Below, piece after piece: positions 49,801 to 58,357 of a stretch of 64,000 bases of DNA. Source of the stretch: Tetracentron sinense (lineage: Eukaryota; Streptophyta; Magnoliopsida; Trochodendrales; Trochodendraceae); contig CM026571.1 in NCBI GenBank assembly GCA_015143295.1, forward strand, positions 33,694,505-33,758,504, read 5' to 3'. Made by a program: the position numbers and the translations under genes. Position 1 is the first letter of the stretch; every line of letters begins with the position of its first letter. A model generated the notes under the pieces. That model ran no database searches. It was not told where the DNA came from and was given only the letters and a program-made list of their open reading frames with translations.

Positions 49801-52800
49801 CGGAAATCTCTAAAAGGAGATATTGGGTTAACTGGAAAAAATGATCTCTGCCTCATTCTGAAGGTGGATTGGGAATCAGAAAAATGTCAAGAGTTCTCTT
49901 CAGCTTTCAGAGTTAAACAAGCTTGGAATATTTATACATCGGAGTGTCTCTGGTCTCAGTTCTATAAAGCTAAATATAGTGTCATCCATGTGTGGAACGC
50001 TTTGCATAATCGGAGAGCTTCGAAGTTATGGAGAGATATTTGTGGAGTTTTTCAGTTTATAGTGTCTAACTCAACTGTGCTTATTAGGAATGGTTCTTCA
50101 GTCAATTTTTGGTTTGATCATTGGTTTGGGGAGGAAGCTCTTATTAATGACGCCATAATCCCTCCTTCTATTAGCCCAAATATTGGGAACATCCTCGATT
50201 CAACTGGTAACTGGGATTTATCTCAAGTGAGTCACTTATTGATGCCTTCTACTATTGAAAATATTAAATCTAGAGGTTTTGCTACTTCAAATGAAAAAGA
50301 TGTTTTTATCTGGAATAAGACTTTGGATGGGAAGTTTTCAATTAAATCAGCTTGGAATTATCTAAGGGAGAGAAATCACGATCATTCTTGGTTTTCAATA
50401 TTATGGCATCCTATTGTTCCTTCTGAAATCCAGATATTTTGCTGGAAAATTATGGATATTGCTATTCCAACTGATTCGGCTATTCAAGGATTGGGAATTC
50501 CAATGGTTAGTAGATATTGTTGTTGTGAGAATGCAAGGATGGAAAACGCCTCCCATTTGTTTATTAAAAGTGATATTGCTTGAAGTGATATTGCTTTTGC
50601 TCTCTGAAATTTTTTCTCGAATTGTTGTCTCATCCCTATTTATTCTCAGGATAATATTCTTTGTCGCATTAAGAGATGGTATCGAGGAGCTTCTTCTAGG
50701 ACAAATGTTCTTCTCCTCCTTTTTCCAGCATTGATAGTTTGGGAGATATGGATTGAGAGGTGTAGACGAAAATATGATTCCAAGGCGAGAAGATATATAA
50801 GGGGTTGTTTGGCATTGTTCCTCGGGAACGATTTTTCGTATCCCGGGAACAGAAAAAGTCTAAACATGTTTGGTAAGTCATTTTTAGGAAACGATTTTAA
50901 GATTCGTCCTGCTTTAGGCATAATTTTTAAGGAATAAAAAAAAAGTCGCTTTTCAGAATCAATTCTGAGAAACACGCTTAAAACGAACGAGGTAAGCATC
51001 AAAATTAACAAGAAAGATGAGACATAATAAAAAAAATTGATATTTTGACACTTATATATGTGTTAATGATATAAAAATATTAATGCCTAAAATAATTTTA
51101 TTTATTTTTATTTTTATTTTTATTTTTATATTTATATTTTTCATCCAAACATAATTCTGTTATTTCTTTTCTTCATAATTGATTCTAACCGATAGTTACC
51201 GAATGCATTCACAGTGCAAAATTGATTACAAGAATCACAACTTATAAGAATTAATTCTTTTTCAGAATGAGAGAATCGTCAGAATTGATGCCAAACGGCC
51301 CCTAATTTTCCTGCACAATATTAAGAGAACAATTTTGGATATTGGTTCTTTTTATTCCGGGAATGATCTAGACTTGACTCCCATTTTTGGAATGGTTCCA
51401 TCATATCCATTTCTTTTCGACCTGTGTTAGTTAAGTGGCTTTGTCCTCCCAGAGGTAGAATGAAACTTAATGTTGATGGTGCATCGAGAGAAAATCCAGT
51501 GATATCAGGTGGAGGAGGTGTTATCAGAGATCATAATGAAGACATAGTGGCTTGTTTTTTCTCTTATTATGGTTTTTGCAGCAATAACTCGGCAGAGGCC
51601 CATGCTCTTCTTGATGGCCTTTTGTTATGTAACCAACATGGAATTCGTAATATGGAAATAGAGTCCGATTCTAAAATTTTGGTTGACACATGGTAGAGGA
51701 TCTCATTCTTGGCAGAACTGGTATAGGGATATTAAGATAAAATCTCTTCTTCAAGATAGTTTTTCCTTTAAGCATGTTTATAGAGAAGCTAACTATGTAG
51801 CTAATGGTTTAGCTAACCTTGGATGTGATTTGATGGTGTCTAAATCTTTTTCTTCTTCTGATAATATCCCGGTTAAGATAAATTCATTAAGTCTATTGGA
51901 CAAAATGGGATTTGGTAATATCAAAATTGTTAAGGTCTAAGCTTGTTTTCTTTTTAGTTTCTATTCTGTAAGAGTAAGGCCTTATGTCCCCCCTCTTTTT
52001 ATAGTTGGCTTGTAGGGGTAAGGTTTATGTCCTCCCCGTTTGATTTCTTTTTCTTATTTTGGTTGGTTGTAGGGGTAAGGTTTATGTCCCCCTCGTTTGC
52101 TTTCGTTTCCTTATTTTGGTTGGTTGTAGGGGTAAGGTTTATGTCCCCCCCCCCCCCCCCCCCCAATTTTATTTAAATTTTAATAAAGAGGTAGGGGTCT
52201 GCCAAACCCCTCACTCCCCATGAGTGGCTTTTATAAAAAAATTTTAAAAGAAAAATAGTAGAATTTATGAAATTTTAATATTTGAGAAATACTTTACCAT
52301 TTGAAAGTTAAAATTTTTACCTAATCCCTAAAAAGAAGCGAATTTTGTTCTTAAACTGCAAAGTTGACTTTTTAGTCTTCACGAATTTGGATCTCTAATA
52401 AGTTTTATAGAATTCAAATGGGGGTATAATCTTGTTTACATATAAATATCCCAAAAAAAATTAAAGAAGAATTTAAAATTATTTACTTAAATGATATTTA
52501 TATGTAAATATCTTCAATAAATTAAAGTAAAATTTAAAACTAATTACTTAAATGATATTTATATGTAAATAAGTTGTTGTAAATAAGCTTATAGTGTAAA
52601 TAGAAAGAGAAAGAGTCTGTGCCATAAGCGTATCAACTCCGTGGGGTGCGTATCGGGCTTCATGCCATGTGTATCGGTACCCGATACGGGCGATATGGTA
52701 CCAATATAGATTTTTTAACCCTACGTATCTATGTCCTGGGTGGGCCAAAAACCGATACGTACCGTTATTTTAAACATGCATCGGCTAGACTTTGTTAAAA

Positions 52801-55800
52801 TGGGTTCCTACCTCGGGGAGTTTTCAGATCATAAAAGCTCGAACTTTATATAAGTGTGGTCAAGCTATATCAGAATGACTCAATTTTTTGGGTTCCTATT
52901 TGGGGAAAGTACTCCTTAGTTCTTCCCTCCTGCATGCATAGTTACCAAGTCGAGGTTCAGGGAATAATTCATCTAGAAAAAAGTGCGGAAAAAATCACCA
53001 AAATTCGGAAATAAATTGAAAAAATGTCGGGTAAGAAGTGAAAAAATATAAAATAAGATTACTAATTATGAAAGTTAAACACAAATATATTTAATATATT
53101 AGATATTATTTGGGACTTTTTTTCAAAAAGTTGTGAATAATTCATGTTTAATTCACGAAATTCGTGCTATTTTTCCAAAACTCGCAAATACTTCGTGAAT
53201 TAATTGTTCGACGAAAAATTCAGATATTATTCGGGATGTTTTGAAAAAATCGGAGAACTTGGTAACTATACCTGTATGAAGTTTGTTATTCATCAAACAG
53301 AGAAGTATGTTCCCTTTATTAGCTAAGATACAATTTATAGGAGTAGCCAATGCCTTACAGTGCCCAAGGAAACGTGAACCTAGAAATGTGGCACTGAGTT
53401 GCATAGAAATTTTAGTAGTACATGATTGAGTAGGTTAACCATCACACAACTACATAGTTAATGCAGCACGAGAATTTTATCTCTTGTTGAATATAAAATC
53501 ACCTGAGATACTTTATGAACAATGAAAAAGAAAATAGAAAAATATTACAATTCCTCCTTCAAGGAAGCATAAAGATTTAGTAAAAAGAAATAAAATTGAC
53601 AGTCTGAAAACAAGAAAATTAGCATTGAAATAAATGAAATTTCAAGAAAAGAAAACTCAAATCATGGTCATAGACTGAAAACCCAATGAAGAATGATGAA
53701 ACACTAGGAATTAAGCCATTGGTTCTGGCAATTACTCTTTCTGACTAATTCCTATGCCTTGTAGGATTCAATGATAACCAAAATAGTGGGGCAGATCAAG
53801 AATCACGATAATATACAGCTACTCACGTATAAATCTCATATTGAAGACAATAAGTGGAGGCTAAACTACAAAGTGGAAAGTGTACCTTTCCAAGACATAG
53901 ACATAATGCAACTCTTTGCAACTCCCCACCAGAGAGATTCACAACTTCTTGATCCATTAATTGCTCAATTTGAAGGGGTTTCATGACGTCTGACACAAAC
54001 TGAGGATGCATGTATGAATCGCGAATTTTTTGATGTAACAAGTGTCTGACTGTAGATGGAAATTTCGGACTGATCTTTTGGGGCTTGTAAGAAACATTAA
54101 ACTCAGGTATTTCCACATCAGAATCCTCCACAACATCGGGTTTCAGTAAACCTGCCTGCAGTTGTAACAAGATTGAGATAAACCTGGCCAATTATGCAAC
54201 TTGGATAAAAAGTTAGCTTGATGCATAATCTGCTGAAGATTTTTGTTTTTTTAATCGGTAATCATAGCAGATAAATAAATAAGAGAACAAATAAGAGAAC
54301 GAAAGAACTACAAAGACATAAAATAAGAGTTCACCAGCTCATGAACCGAAAGAGAACAGGAGAAATCAAAAGAGATACAAAAGATTAAATAGAAAAAGCG
54401 GAATCCATTAATCTAACAGAACGCCGAGGTCCTCTCCCTCATGGCGAGTGAATCACCATTCCAAAACCAGCAATCGGATTTTAGAGCAGATACTTAGTGT
54501 CGCGGAAGACGAGTCCTCAAAAACCCTCTGGTTCCTCTTTCTTCAAATGGACGATGCTATAGCGCCCGGTAAAACCGACCAAATAATCATCCTAGAACTT
54601 CCCCCACTAACCAAATGCCAACAAGTTTTGTGAAAGGAAGAGGGAAAGATTCAAACCACGCCCACTCGAGATAGAAAGAAACTCGAAATCTCACGTGCAA
54701 CCGGGCAATACAAAGAGGAGATGATCTACCGACTCTTCCGCTTGATGGCACATGTAACAACGATTAGCCATCCGCCACCCTTTATTTTTCAAGTGGTCAC
54801 AACTCACAAGTGAGAATTTTATTCAAAAATGCAGTCCATAGAAAGAAAGATATTTTATTATGAATGATACTCAGAATTGTTATCCATTATATGGAATATA
54901 TTAATGGTAAGAAAGGGTACCAGCATGCGGATGAATGTTGTCTTCCCTGTCCCATTTTCACCTAGCATTACAATAATCTGAGAATCAGTAAATTCACCCT
55001 CAAGCACACGAAGTTTGAAATTACCCTGAGTTTTACTCATGGTTGGGTATCTATATCTTGCGTACGTCTCAATCTCCTCAGCGCTTTCCTGAGGAGTCTC
55101 AGCAACCTGAAAAAATGCAAGAAAAAAAACACCAAATGATTGGTAAATCCAGGGACACCACATACACCAAAATACAAACCTTTTACCTTAAAAGTAAGAG
55201 ATTCCTGCCGGAATCGTAGATTTTCCGTAGGGACAAATCCAGACAAGAAGATATTAATTCCTTCTCTGACGGAAAAGGGAAGGGTTACAACTCCATATGC
55301 TCCCGGCTTCCCATATAAGCAGCAAATAAAGTCCGATAAGTAATCTAAGACACTAAGGTCATGCTCCACAACAATTACATAGCTGAAGAACAAAACGTGC
55401 AAAGAGTAGTTACGGTTTTAGAATGCAAGTAACTCAAGAAAAATACGTGAAGGCTAAACATTATCAAATATGGAAACAAAAGAGACCTGTTAGGCCTGAG
55501 CAAAGATCTGATAACTTGGGCAGCTTTAAGCCTCTGTTTCACATCAAGATAACTGGAAGGCTCATCAAACATATATATCTCTGCATTCTGAATAGCAACC
55601 ACAGCAATAGCGAATCTCTGAAGCTCTCCCCCTGATAAATCCCCCACATTCCGATCTATAACCTGATTCAGCTCAAGATCATGACAGAGTTCTTCCTTCA
55701 CGTCTCTCTCATCTTTTTGGTCGAGCACTTGCCCAACGTTACCTTGGACTGCTTTTGGAATGTGATCAACATACTGGGGCTTGATGATTGCCTATTAAAT

Positions 55801-57533
55801 AATAATTAAATCATTAGCAGTAAGAGAAAACAAAACCAATATACGAAAGTTTCTCGCAAGAAGAACAACAATATCACGACTGGAATTGCGAAAAGCATAA
55901 CATGTTAAATATGGAGAAACTTAAGGAGAGTAAATCAGAGTATGTAGACAATATAAACTTCTTAATATGATTACTCGTATTTCGTTGCAGACTATTCTGT
56001 TGCAACAAAATGCTGATAAATATCCCCCAAGGGCCCCAACTGCTTGGAGGTGTGAGGACTTCACATTGATAATGTTTGGGAACAACTCCAAACAAACATC
56101 ATAGTGATGCAACCATGGGAAATGATAATGAAGTTAAATGCCCAATATGCTGATTGAAGTATAAGAATCACATAGGATTAAAAATGAAAAGGACATATAA
56201 AGACATGAAAACTGCATACAATCACAAACCATGTAAAGTGTGAAGCACGATCATCCTTTCTGTAAAAAGACATAGACTAATTAAGGGTGTCAATGAGCTG
56301 AGTCAGCCTCACTGGCTTTTAGGCTTGAATCATCATGAGTCAAACCCGAGAGTCAAACGAGGCTGGTAGCTCCACTCTGACCAACTTTCTATATTATTAT
56401 TAAATTGCGTATAATACATTATTACTTAAGCAAGGTAATTTGTTAATTATATGGCTTAAATGAGCTTTGGCCTTGCAGGCTTTAGGTTCATAGGCTTTGC
56501 ATACGCAAGTTTTGGGGCCTCAACGCAGTATGATCAAGACCTTAGTTAAGTAAAAGCGCAGCTCAACTCAAGTTGTTACACCGCTAAGACTGATATTAAC
56601 ATCATTCGGAGAGGTAACACATCACTTACCCTAGGACTCCGGTTTGTAAGATCATACAAAGACAATGTCCCACTTCTTCTTCTGATACATGCCATTAAAA
56701 TGTTCTCAAGCTCTAAACAATGATAAGAAACTTCTTATAATCATAGAAAAATGGAAGATATAGTTCCTTGCACTTGAAAGAGGGAAACTACTGTGAAAAG
56801 AAACAAAAGCTGCCATCGAGTGGGTCCGACCCAATAAAGCAGTATAATTTATAACCAAATTAAAACTACGTTTGAAGCAGGAAGCACCTTCAGATTGTCT
56901 TCCAGGATACGGGTGAAATAATTCTGCAATTCAGATCCTCGGAAGTAAGTCAATATTTCCTGCCAATCAGGAGGATTCTGCAGAGAAGACACAATAGAAC
57001 TAAGCACCATGTATGCATCAAAGAAAAACTATAGGTGAAATGATTCCCAAAATAAACATGAATTACACTGAAACGGCCCAAATTAGGTTTCAATTTGCCG
57101 GCCAAAACTTTGAGGGCAGTCGATTTCCCAATGCCATTTGTTCCTACTAAGCCAAGAACTTGCCCCGGCCTTGGAACAGGTAACCTGTAATTGAAATTTT
57201 CAGCTATTTTCAACTAAAGCATACAAAAAGCCACCATTTACATTCTCCATGAGCAGACGTTGTAAACTAACCTGTGCAACTTGAAGGTGTTTGGGCCATA
57301 GCGATGGGTGGTATCTTTATCCAAATCCTTTGGCAAATTGATTATCTGAATGGCCTCAAATGGGCATTTCTGAACCAACAGAAAAATAATCAGTCTCACT
57401 CATCTAGTACATTCACCTATTATCTAGAGACTTGAGAAAAAACAAACCTTGACACAAATACCACATCCAATGCATAACTCCTCTGAGATGAAAGCAATCT
57501 TAGATGCGGGAGTAACCTCAATACACAGTTTAC
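31709..57533 (-). CDS. ABCE1: ABC-E protein ABCE1 / RNase L inhibitor (ribosome recycling ATPase), lacking exon 1 in the window
   Basis: ABCE1 splits 80S post-termination ribosomes with eRF1 or Pelota and acts in the cytosol; it is essential in eukaryotes. Ten exons (minus strand): 57533-57448, 57369-57272, 57184-57067, 56977-56888, 55791-55487, 55382-55187, 55106-54921, 54155-53886, 32564-32319, 31828-31709. Their sum is 1715 bp, 570 codons plus TGA, matching residues 36-605 of the family. Visible parts: second Fe-S motif [16 protein letters not shown]1 Walker [10 protein letters not shown], signature LSGGELQR, Walker [14 protein letters not shown]-loop VVEHD; NBD2 [36 protein letters not shown]-terminus [10 protein letters not shown]. 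All sites use GT-AG and phases agree. The exon for residues 1-35 (first Fe-S cysteines) is not found up to 64000. All motifs are intact, so the gene is probably functional. Confidence 0.97.
32319..32564 (-). CDS. ABCE1: ABCE1 exon I (residues 485-566), NBD2 Walker B and H-loop
   Basis: Eighty-two codons, [45 protein letters not shown]. Acceptor CGTGCAG|CCTGC; donor TCT|GTAAGC. It lies 21 kb from exon H but joins it in phase 0. Confidence 0.96.
34263..34508 (-). pseudogene. LINE ORF2 zinc-finger fragment (weak)
   Basis: The minus-strand C-terminal reading [25 protein letters not shown] resembles the C..C..E.V.HLF.HCP zinc-binding block (zf-RVT) of plant L1 ORF2. The first part of the ORF is not recognisable. 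Confidence 0.4.
36069..38570 (+). pseudogene. hAT transposase (DUF659 type) pseudogene
   Basis: Pieces in order: a BED-finger-like [16 protein letters not shown] region (36105) whose zinc ligands are mostly lost; DUF659 core [20 protein letters not shown] and VTIICDG (36750-36980); a [20 protein letters not shown] block (37497); [20 protein letters not shown] (37660) followed by an intron (37714-37830, GTAAGA...AAAACAG); [15 protein letters not shown]; and the hAT dimerisation block [20 protein letters not shown] ... [17 protein letters not shown] (38202-38340) with the acidic [10 protein letters not shown] tail. Stops and frame changes are frequent. An unrelated GTATCGG-type insertion splits the DUF659 region at 37128-37432. 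It lies antisense in the ABCE1 intron. Confidence 0.85.
37128..37432. repeat. GTATCGG/CGATAC-rich repeat insertion
   Basis: It interrupts the hAT DUF659 region. It is rich in GATACGAAAC, GGTATCGG and CCGATACG words, which recur at 41945-42045 and 52613-52790. Probably a decayed MITE family; the ends are not defined. Confidence 0.45.
38571..39500 (+). pseudogene. hAT tail plus a displaced middle segment of the transposase
   Basis: 38600-39205 continues the low-complexity acidic and Gly/Tyr-rich tail usual in this hAT group ([18 protein letters not shown]; a GGYGYESV...YGYGYGYD region near 39045-39110). Next, 39216-39490 encodes [20 protein letters not shown] ... [12 protein letters not shown] and a [17 protein letters not shown] block. 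This belongs in the middle of the transposase, between the LALKSL and CAIIDKRWD blocks at 37635-37660, where it is missing. Confidence 0.65.
41084..41560 (-). pseudogene. LINE ORF2 segment, inverted part of a twin-primed copy
   Basis: The minus strand reads MQRDFLW (about 41535), LVRWD.VC, then [14 protein letters not shown] and [15 protein letters not shown] (about 41190). This is the order of the post-RT region of plant L1 ORF2. The next domain of the same ORF follows on the plus strand from 41600. Confidence 0.7.
41600..41910 (+). pseudogene. LINE ORF2 zinc-finger segment, sense part of a twin-primed copy
   Basis: The plus strand reads a [24 protein letters not shown] zf-RVT block (41640), then [20 protein letters not shown] ... 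[13 protein letters not shown] and [13 protein letters not shown]. This is the segment that follows the FWEDDWC block in L1 ORF2. Frame changes are present and no poly(A) tail was seen. Confidence 0.65.
41939..42045. repeat. GTATCGG-type repeat, second copy
   Basis: Contains GGTATCAAGTGTCGTATCGG and a GATACGAC end. Related in word content to 37128-37432 and 52613-52790. Confidence 0.35.
42060..44680 (+). mobile_element. 5'-truncated L1-type LINE (LINE-A) with TSD ACTTGAATAC
   Basis: A 2.6-kb copy starts within RT and ends in an 18-nt poly(A) (44663-44680). It is flanked by ACTTGAATAC at 42050-42059 and 44681-44690. ORF2 parts: [21 protein letters not shown] (42141), [11 protein letters not shown] (42420), catalytic FGDDLFIF (42571-42594, Gly for the usual Ala); a post-[21 protein letters not shown] block (43039); zinc-finger [17 protein letters not shown] (43745); RNase H starting NSDGSIRN (44190) with ELMAIGQGL and [11 protein letters not shown] and ending [14 protein letters not shown] (44480). 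A few frameshifts break it. It is antisense to ABCE1. Confidence 0.9.
45139..46000 (+). pseudogene. LINE-B ORF1 (DUF4283 and CCHC zinc knuckle)
   Basis: The start is taken at ATG 45139 ([12 protein letters not shown]). The region 45230-45700 has the DUF4283 fold hallmarks of plant LINE ORF1 ([59 protein letters not shown]). The frame stops at 45747. The next frame continues [19 protein letters not shown] and a complete CX2CX4HX4C knuckle [14 protein letters not shown] (45864-45905). A single frameshift near 45740 therefore separates them. ORF1 proteins bind LINE RNA. Confidence 0.88.
46001..46968 (+). pseudogene. LINE-B ORF1 C-terminal linker
   Basis: Weakly coding Ser/Glu-rich and charged sequence in broken frames (for example 46030-46425 and 46479-46670). 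An odd A-rich insertion with TTACCGATAAAAAAAATAAA at 46160-46180 looks like the 3' end of another LINE. The ORF1 frame ends in TAG at 46974-46976, overlapping the ORF2 start. Confidence 0.55.
48620..49035 (+). mobile_element. Ty1/copia RNase H fragment inserted in LINE-B RT
   Basis: The LINE frame breaks after ...AQEMVHE and resumes at about 49041 with [17 protein letters not shown]. Between them, 48829-48990 reads [19 protein letters not shown] and [18 protein letters not shown], the diagnostic C-terminal RNase H of plant Ty1/copia pol. No LTR is visible, so the piece is a fragment, captured or left after deletion. Confidence 0.85.
50801..51302. mobile_element. PIF/Harbinger (Tourist-like) MITE, TSD TAA
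   Basis: 502 bp with ends GGGGTTGTTTGGCAT and ATGCCAAACGGCCCC, flanked by TAA (50798-50800 and 51303-51305). The interior is AT-rich with TATTTTTATTTTTATTT runs. It sits between the zinc finger and RNase H of LINE-B ORF2. Confidence 0.85.
51950..52164 (+). repeat. LINE-B 3' UTR tandem repeat and C20 tract
   Basis: Three to four copies of a roughly 65-bp unit TTGGTTGTAGGGGTAAGGTT-TATGTCCCC(C)TCGTTTG. The last ends in an uninterrupted run of 20 C (52145-52164). Confidence 0.8.
52613..52790. repeat. GTATCGG-type repeat, third copy
   Basis: GTATCGGTACCCGATACGGG and AAAACCGATACGTACCG words, with an overall palindromic tendency. Family as at 37128-37432. Confidence 0.4.
52938..53270. mobile_element. 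MITE with ATAGTTACCAAGT terminal inverted repeats
   Basis: The ends ATAGTTACCAAGTC and GAACTTGGTAACTAT are inverted repeats about 333 bp apart. The interior is AT-rich and contains a small AATTCACGAA/TTCGTGAATT palindrome region (53150-53200). Target duplication not clear. Confidence 0.6.
53886..54155 (-). CDS. ABCE1: ABCE1 exon H (residues 395-484), NBD2 signature
   Basis: Ninety codons, including [38 protein letters not shown] and [20 protein letters not shown]. Its donor opens the 21.3-kb intron. Confidence 0.96.
54246..54870 (-). pseudogene. LINE 3' fragment in the ABCE1 intron between exons G and H
   Basis: On the minus strand it begins [12 protein letters not shown] (about 54840), then [20 protein letters not shown], a zf-RVT zinc block (about 54770-54715). 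It ends in ATTACCGATTAAAAAAAC at 54262-54245, the typical plant LINE tail. No RNase H domain. It makes up most of the 765-bp intron. Confidence 0.75.
54921..55106 (-). CDS. ABCE1: ABCE1 exon G (residues 333-394), NBD2 Walker A
   Basis: Sixty-two codons, [20 protein letters not shown] ... [19 protein letters not shown]. Donor CTG|GTACCC. Confidence 0.96.
55187..55382 (-). CDS. ABCE1: ABCE1 exon F (residues 267-332)
   Basis: [18 protein letters not shown] (H-loop), then [18 protein letters not shown] and [17 protein letters not shown]. Donor AAG|GTAAAA. Confidence 0.96.
55487..55791 (-). CDS. ABCE1: ABCE1 exon E (residues 166-267), NBD1 signature and Walker B
   Basis: Begins [17 protein letters not shown]. 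Contains [33 protein letters not shown] and LRPN. Ends in phase 2 before GTCTCT. Confidence 0.96.
55792..56887 (-). other. ABCE1 intron between exons D and E
   Basis: 1096 bp, no gene. 56280-56600 has the look of a decayed repeat (GGGTGTCAATGAGCTGAG, GAGTCAAACCCGAGAGTCAA), family not recognised. Confidence 0.6.
56888..56977 (-). CDS. ABCE1: ABCE1 exon D (residues 136-165)
   Basis: Thirty codons, [20 protein letters not shown] then [10 protein letters not shown], between two phase-0 introns. Confidence 0.96.
57067..57184 (-). CDS. ABCE1: ABCE1 exon C (residues 96-135), NBD1 Walker A
   Basis: [20 protein letters not shown] then [19 protein letters not shown]. The donor is CAGT|GTAATT; a GT two bases earlier would break the frame. 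Residue 135 is Ser, where related plants have Asn or Lys (from memory). Confidence 0.93.
57272..57369 (-). CDS. ABCE1: ABCE1 exon B (residues 64-96)
   Basis: [20 protein letters not shown] and [13 protein letters not shown], which complete the second Fe-S motif. The 98-bp exon ends in phase 2. Confidence 0.96.
57448..57533 (-). CDS. ABCE1: ABCE1 exon A (residues 36-63)
   Basis: Encodes [20 protein letters not shown] and the first part of the 4Fe-4S motif CIGCGICVK. Acceptor CTGCAG precedes GTAAAC; donor AAG|GTTTG. Starts in phase 1, so the missing first exon must end ACT-G. Confidence 0.96.
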
Positions 57534-58357
57534 CTGCAGAAATACAGGAGAAATGGATAAAGTTAGACAAATAAGGTAACCAAAAACACGATTATTAAAA
57601 CTACAATTATCTCCCCTTTTTTTTTGGGGGGAACTATCTCCCATCCTTTTTTATCAGCATCTAAAGATGATTGATCAAGAAAGCAAACATCAAATACATG
57701 CAAACAAGATCACTGCGACAATAACTGAAAATTGCAATTACGCAGAGCCTGAAGCTTCACTCTCCAATGGATGGACTCACACCACCTGAGTTGGCAGCCC
57801 AACAAATAAGACATATAATAGCTCCAAAATGTCAAAATCTCATTAAGAGGCTAAAGTCTCCAATGCACTCCTTTATTTATTACTTACTTAGTTCAAAACT
57901 TCAAACAAAGTAAATTGCTGTGTAATAGCAAATGTAAAGTTAATACTCGTCCATTTTAATTACCATTGCTTTGCATATTGCTTCTATAGTCATGTACGAA
58001 ATCGAGATTCAATCACCACAATTTTCTGTTAGTAAGCATCATATTGAACCAGTGAGTAAACCCCAGTTGTCATACTACTTTTGGATCAGATTTAGTGTAA
58101 CAAAGTTGGACTGGCGCTGTCAAAGAATGTGAGAAGAAAGGTGTTTGGTGAGGAAAATTATTTCCTCTTCCAATTTTCAACGCTACGTGTAAATCACCCA
58201 TGAATTTTTTTTTCCACTGCATAAAGTTCTCAAAATTAACTCAACCACATCATATTTTCTTAAACTACCCAGCAAACCCATAATTACCTATATTAAGATA
58301 AAGATGTTTCAATTTTTATTTTTTTAAAATCCTCTTTATAGAATAGCGGTATAATAA

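Larger units (their letters stand above)
46969..51940 (+). pseudogene. LINE-B ORF2 (endonuclease, RT, zinc finger, RNase H)
   Basis: Starts [14 protein letters not shown], the usual plant L1 endonuclease start. Endonuclease: [18 protein letters not shown] (47356) and [12 protein letters not shown] (47615). [15 protein letters not shown] (48260), [11 protein letters not shown] and [17 protein letters not shown] (48383-48500), [11 protein letters not shown] (48548), [18 protein letters not shown] (49070), [15 protein letters not shown] (49230), and a degraded catalytic box near 49375-49400. Post-RT region: 49864-50583 with [14 protein letters not shown] and a degenerate zinc-finger block ending [11 protein letters not shown]. 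RNase [20 protein letters not shown] (51467) and [17 protein letters not shown] (51774). Many stops and frameshifts, so inactive. Confidence 0.9.
45000..52260 (+). mobile_element. Near-full-length L1-type LINE (LINE-B) with nested insertions
   Basis: About 7 kb: ORF1 with DUF4283 and a zinc knuckle, ORF2 with endonuclease, RT, zinc finger and RNase H, then a 3' UTR of repeats ending in A-rich sequence (52235-52257). It is interrupted by a Ty1/copia RNase H piece (about 48620-49035) and a PIF/Harbinger MITE (50801-51302). The 5' end and target duplication were not resolved. It is antisense to ABCE1 within the giant intron. Confidence 0.88.
32565..53885 (-). other. Giant ABCE1 intron, 21,321 bp, packed with transposons
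   Basis: Bounded by the exon H donor AAG|GTACAC and the exon I acceptor GTGCAG. The other introns are 78-1096 bp. The gene-free parts 32565-34262, 34530-36060, 39500-41083, 44691-45138, 52260-52612 and 53271-53885 show nothing recognisable beyond AT-rich DNA and poly(T)/poly(A) runs. Confidence 0.92.

Noticed and set aside
54921..57533. Possibility that ABCE1 is a processed or broken pseudogene
   Set aside because: It has ten exons with correct splice sites, consistent phases and all catalytic motifs. Only the first exon is outside the visible region.
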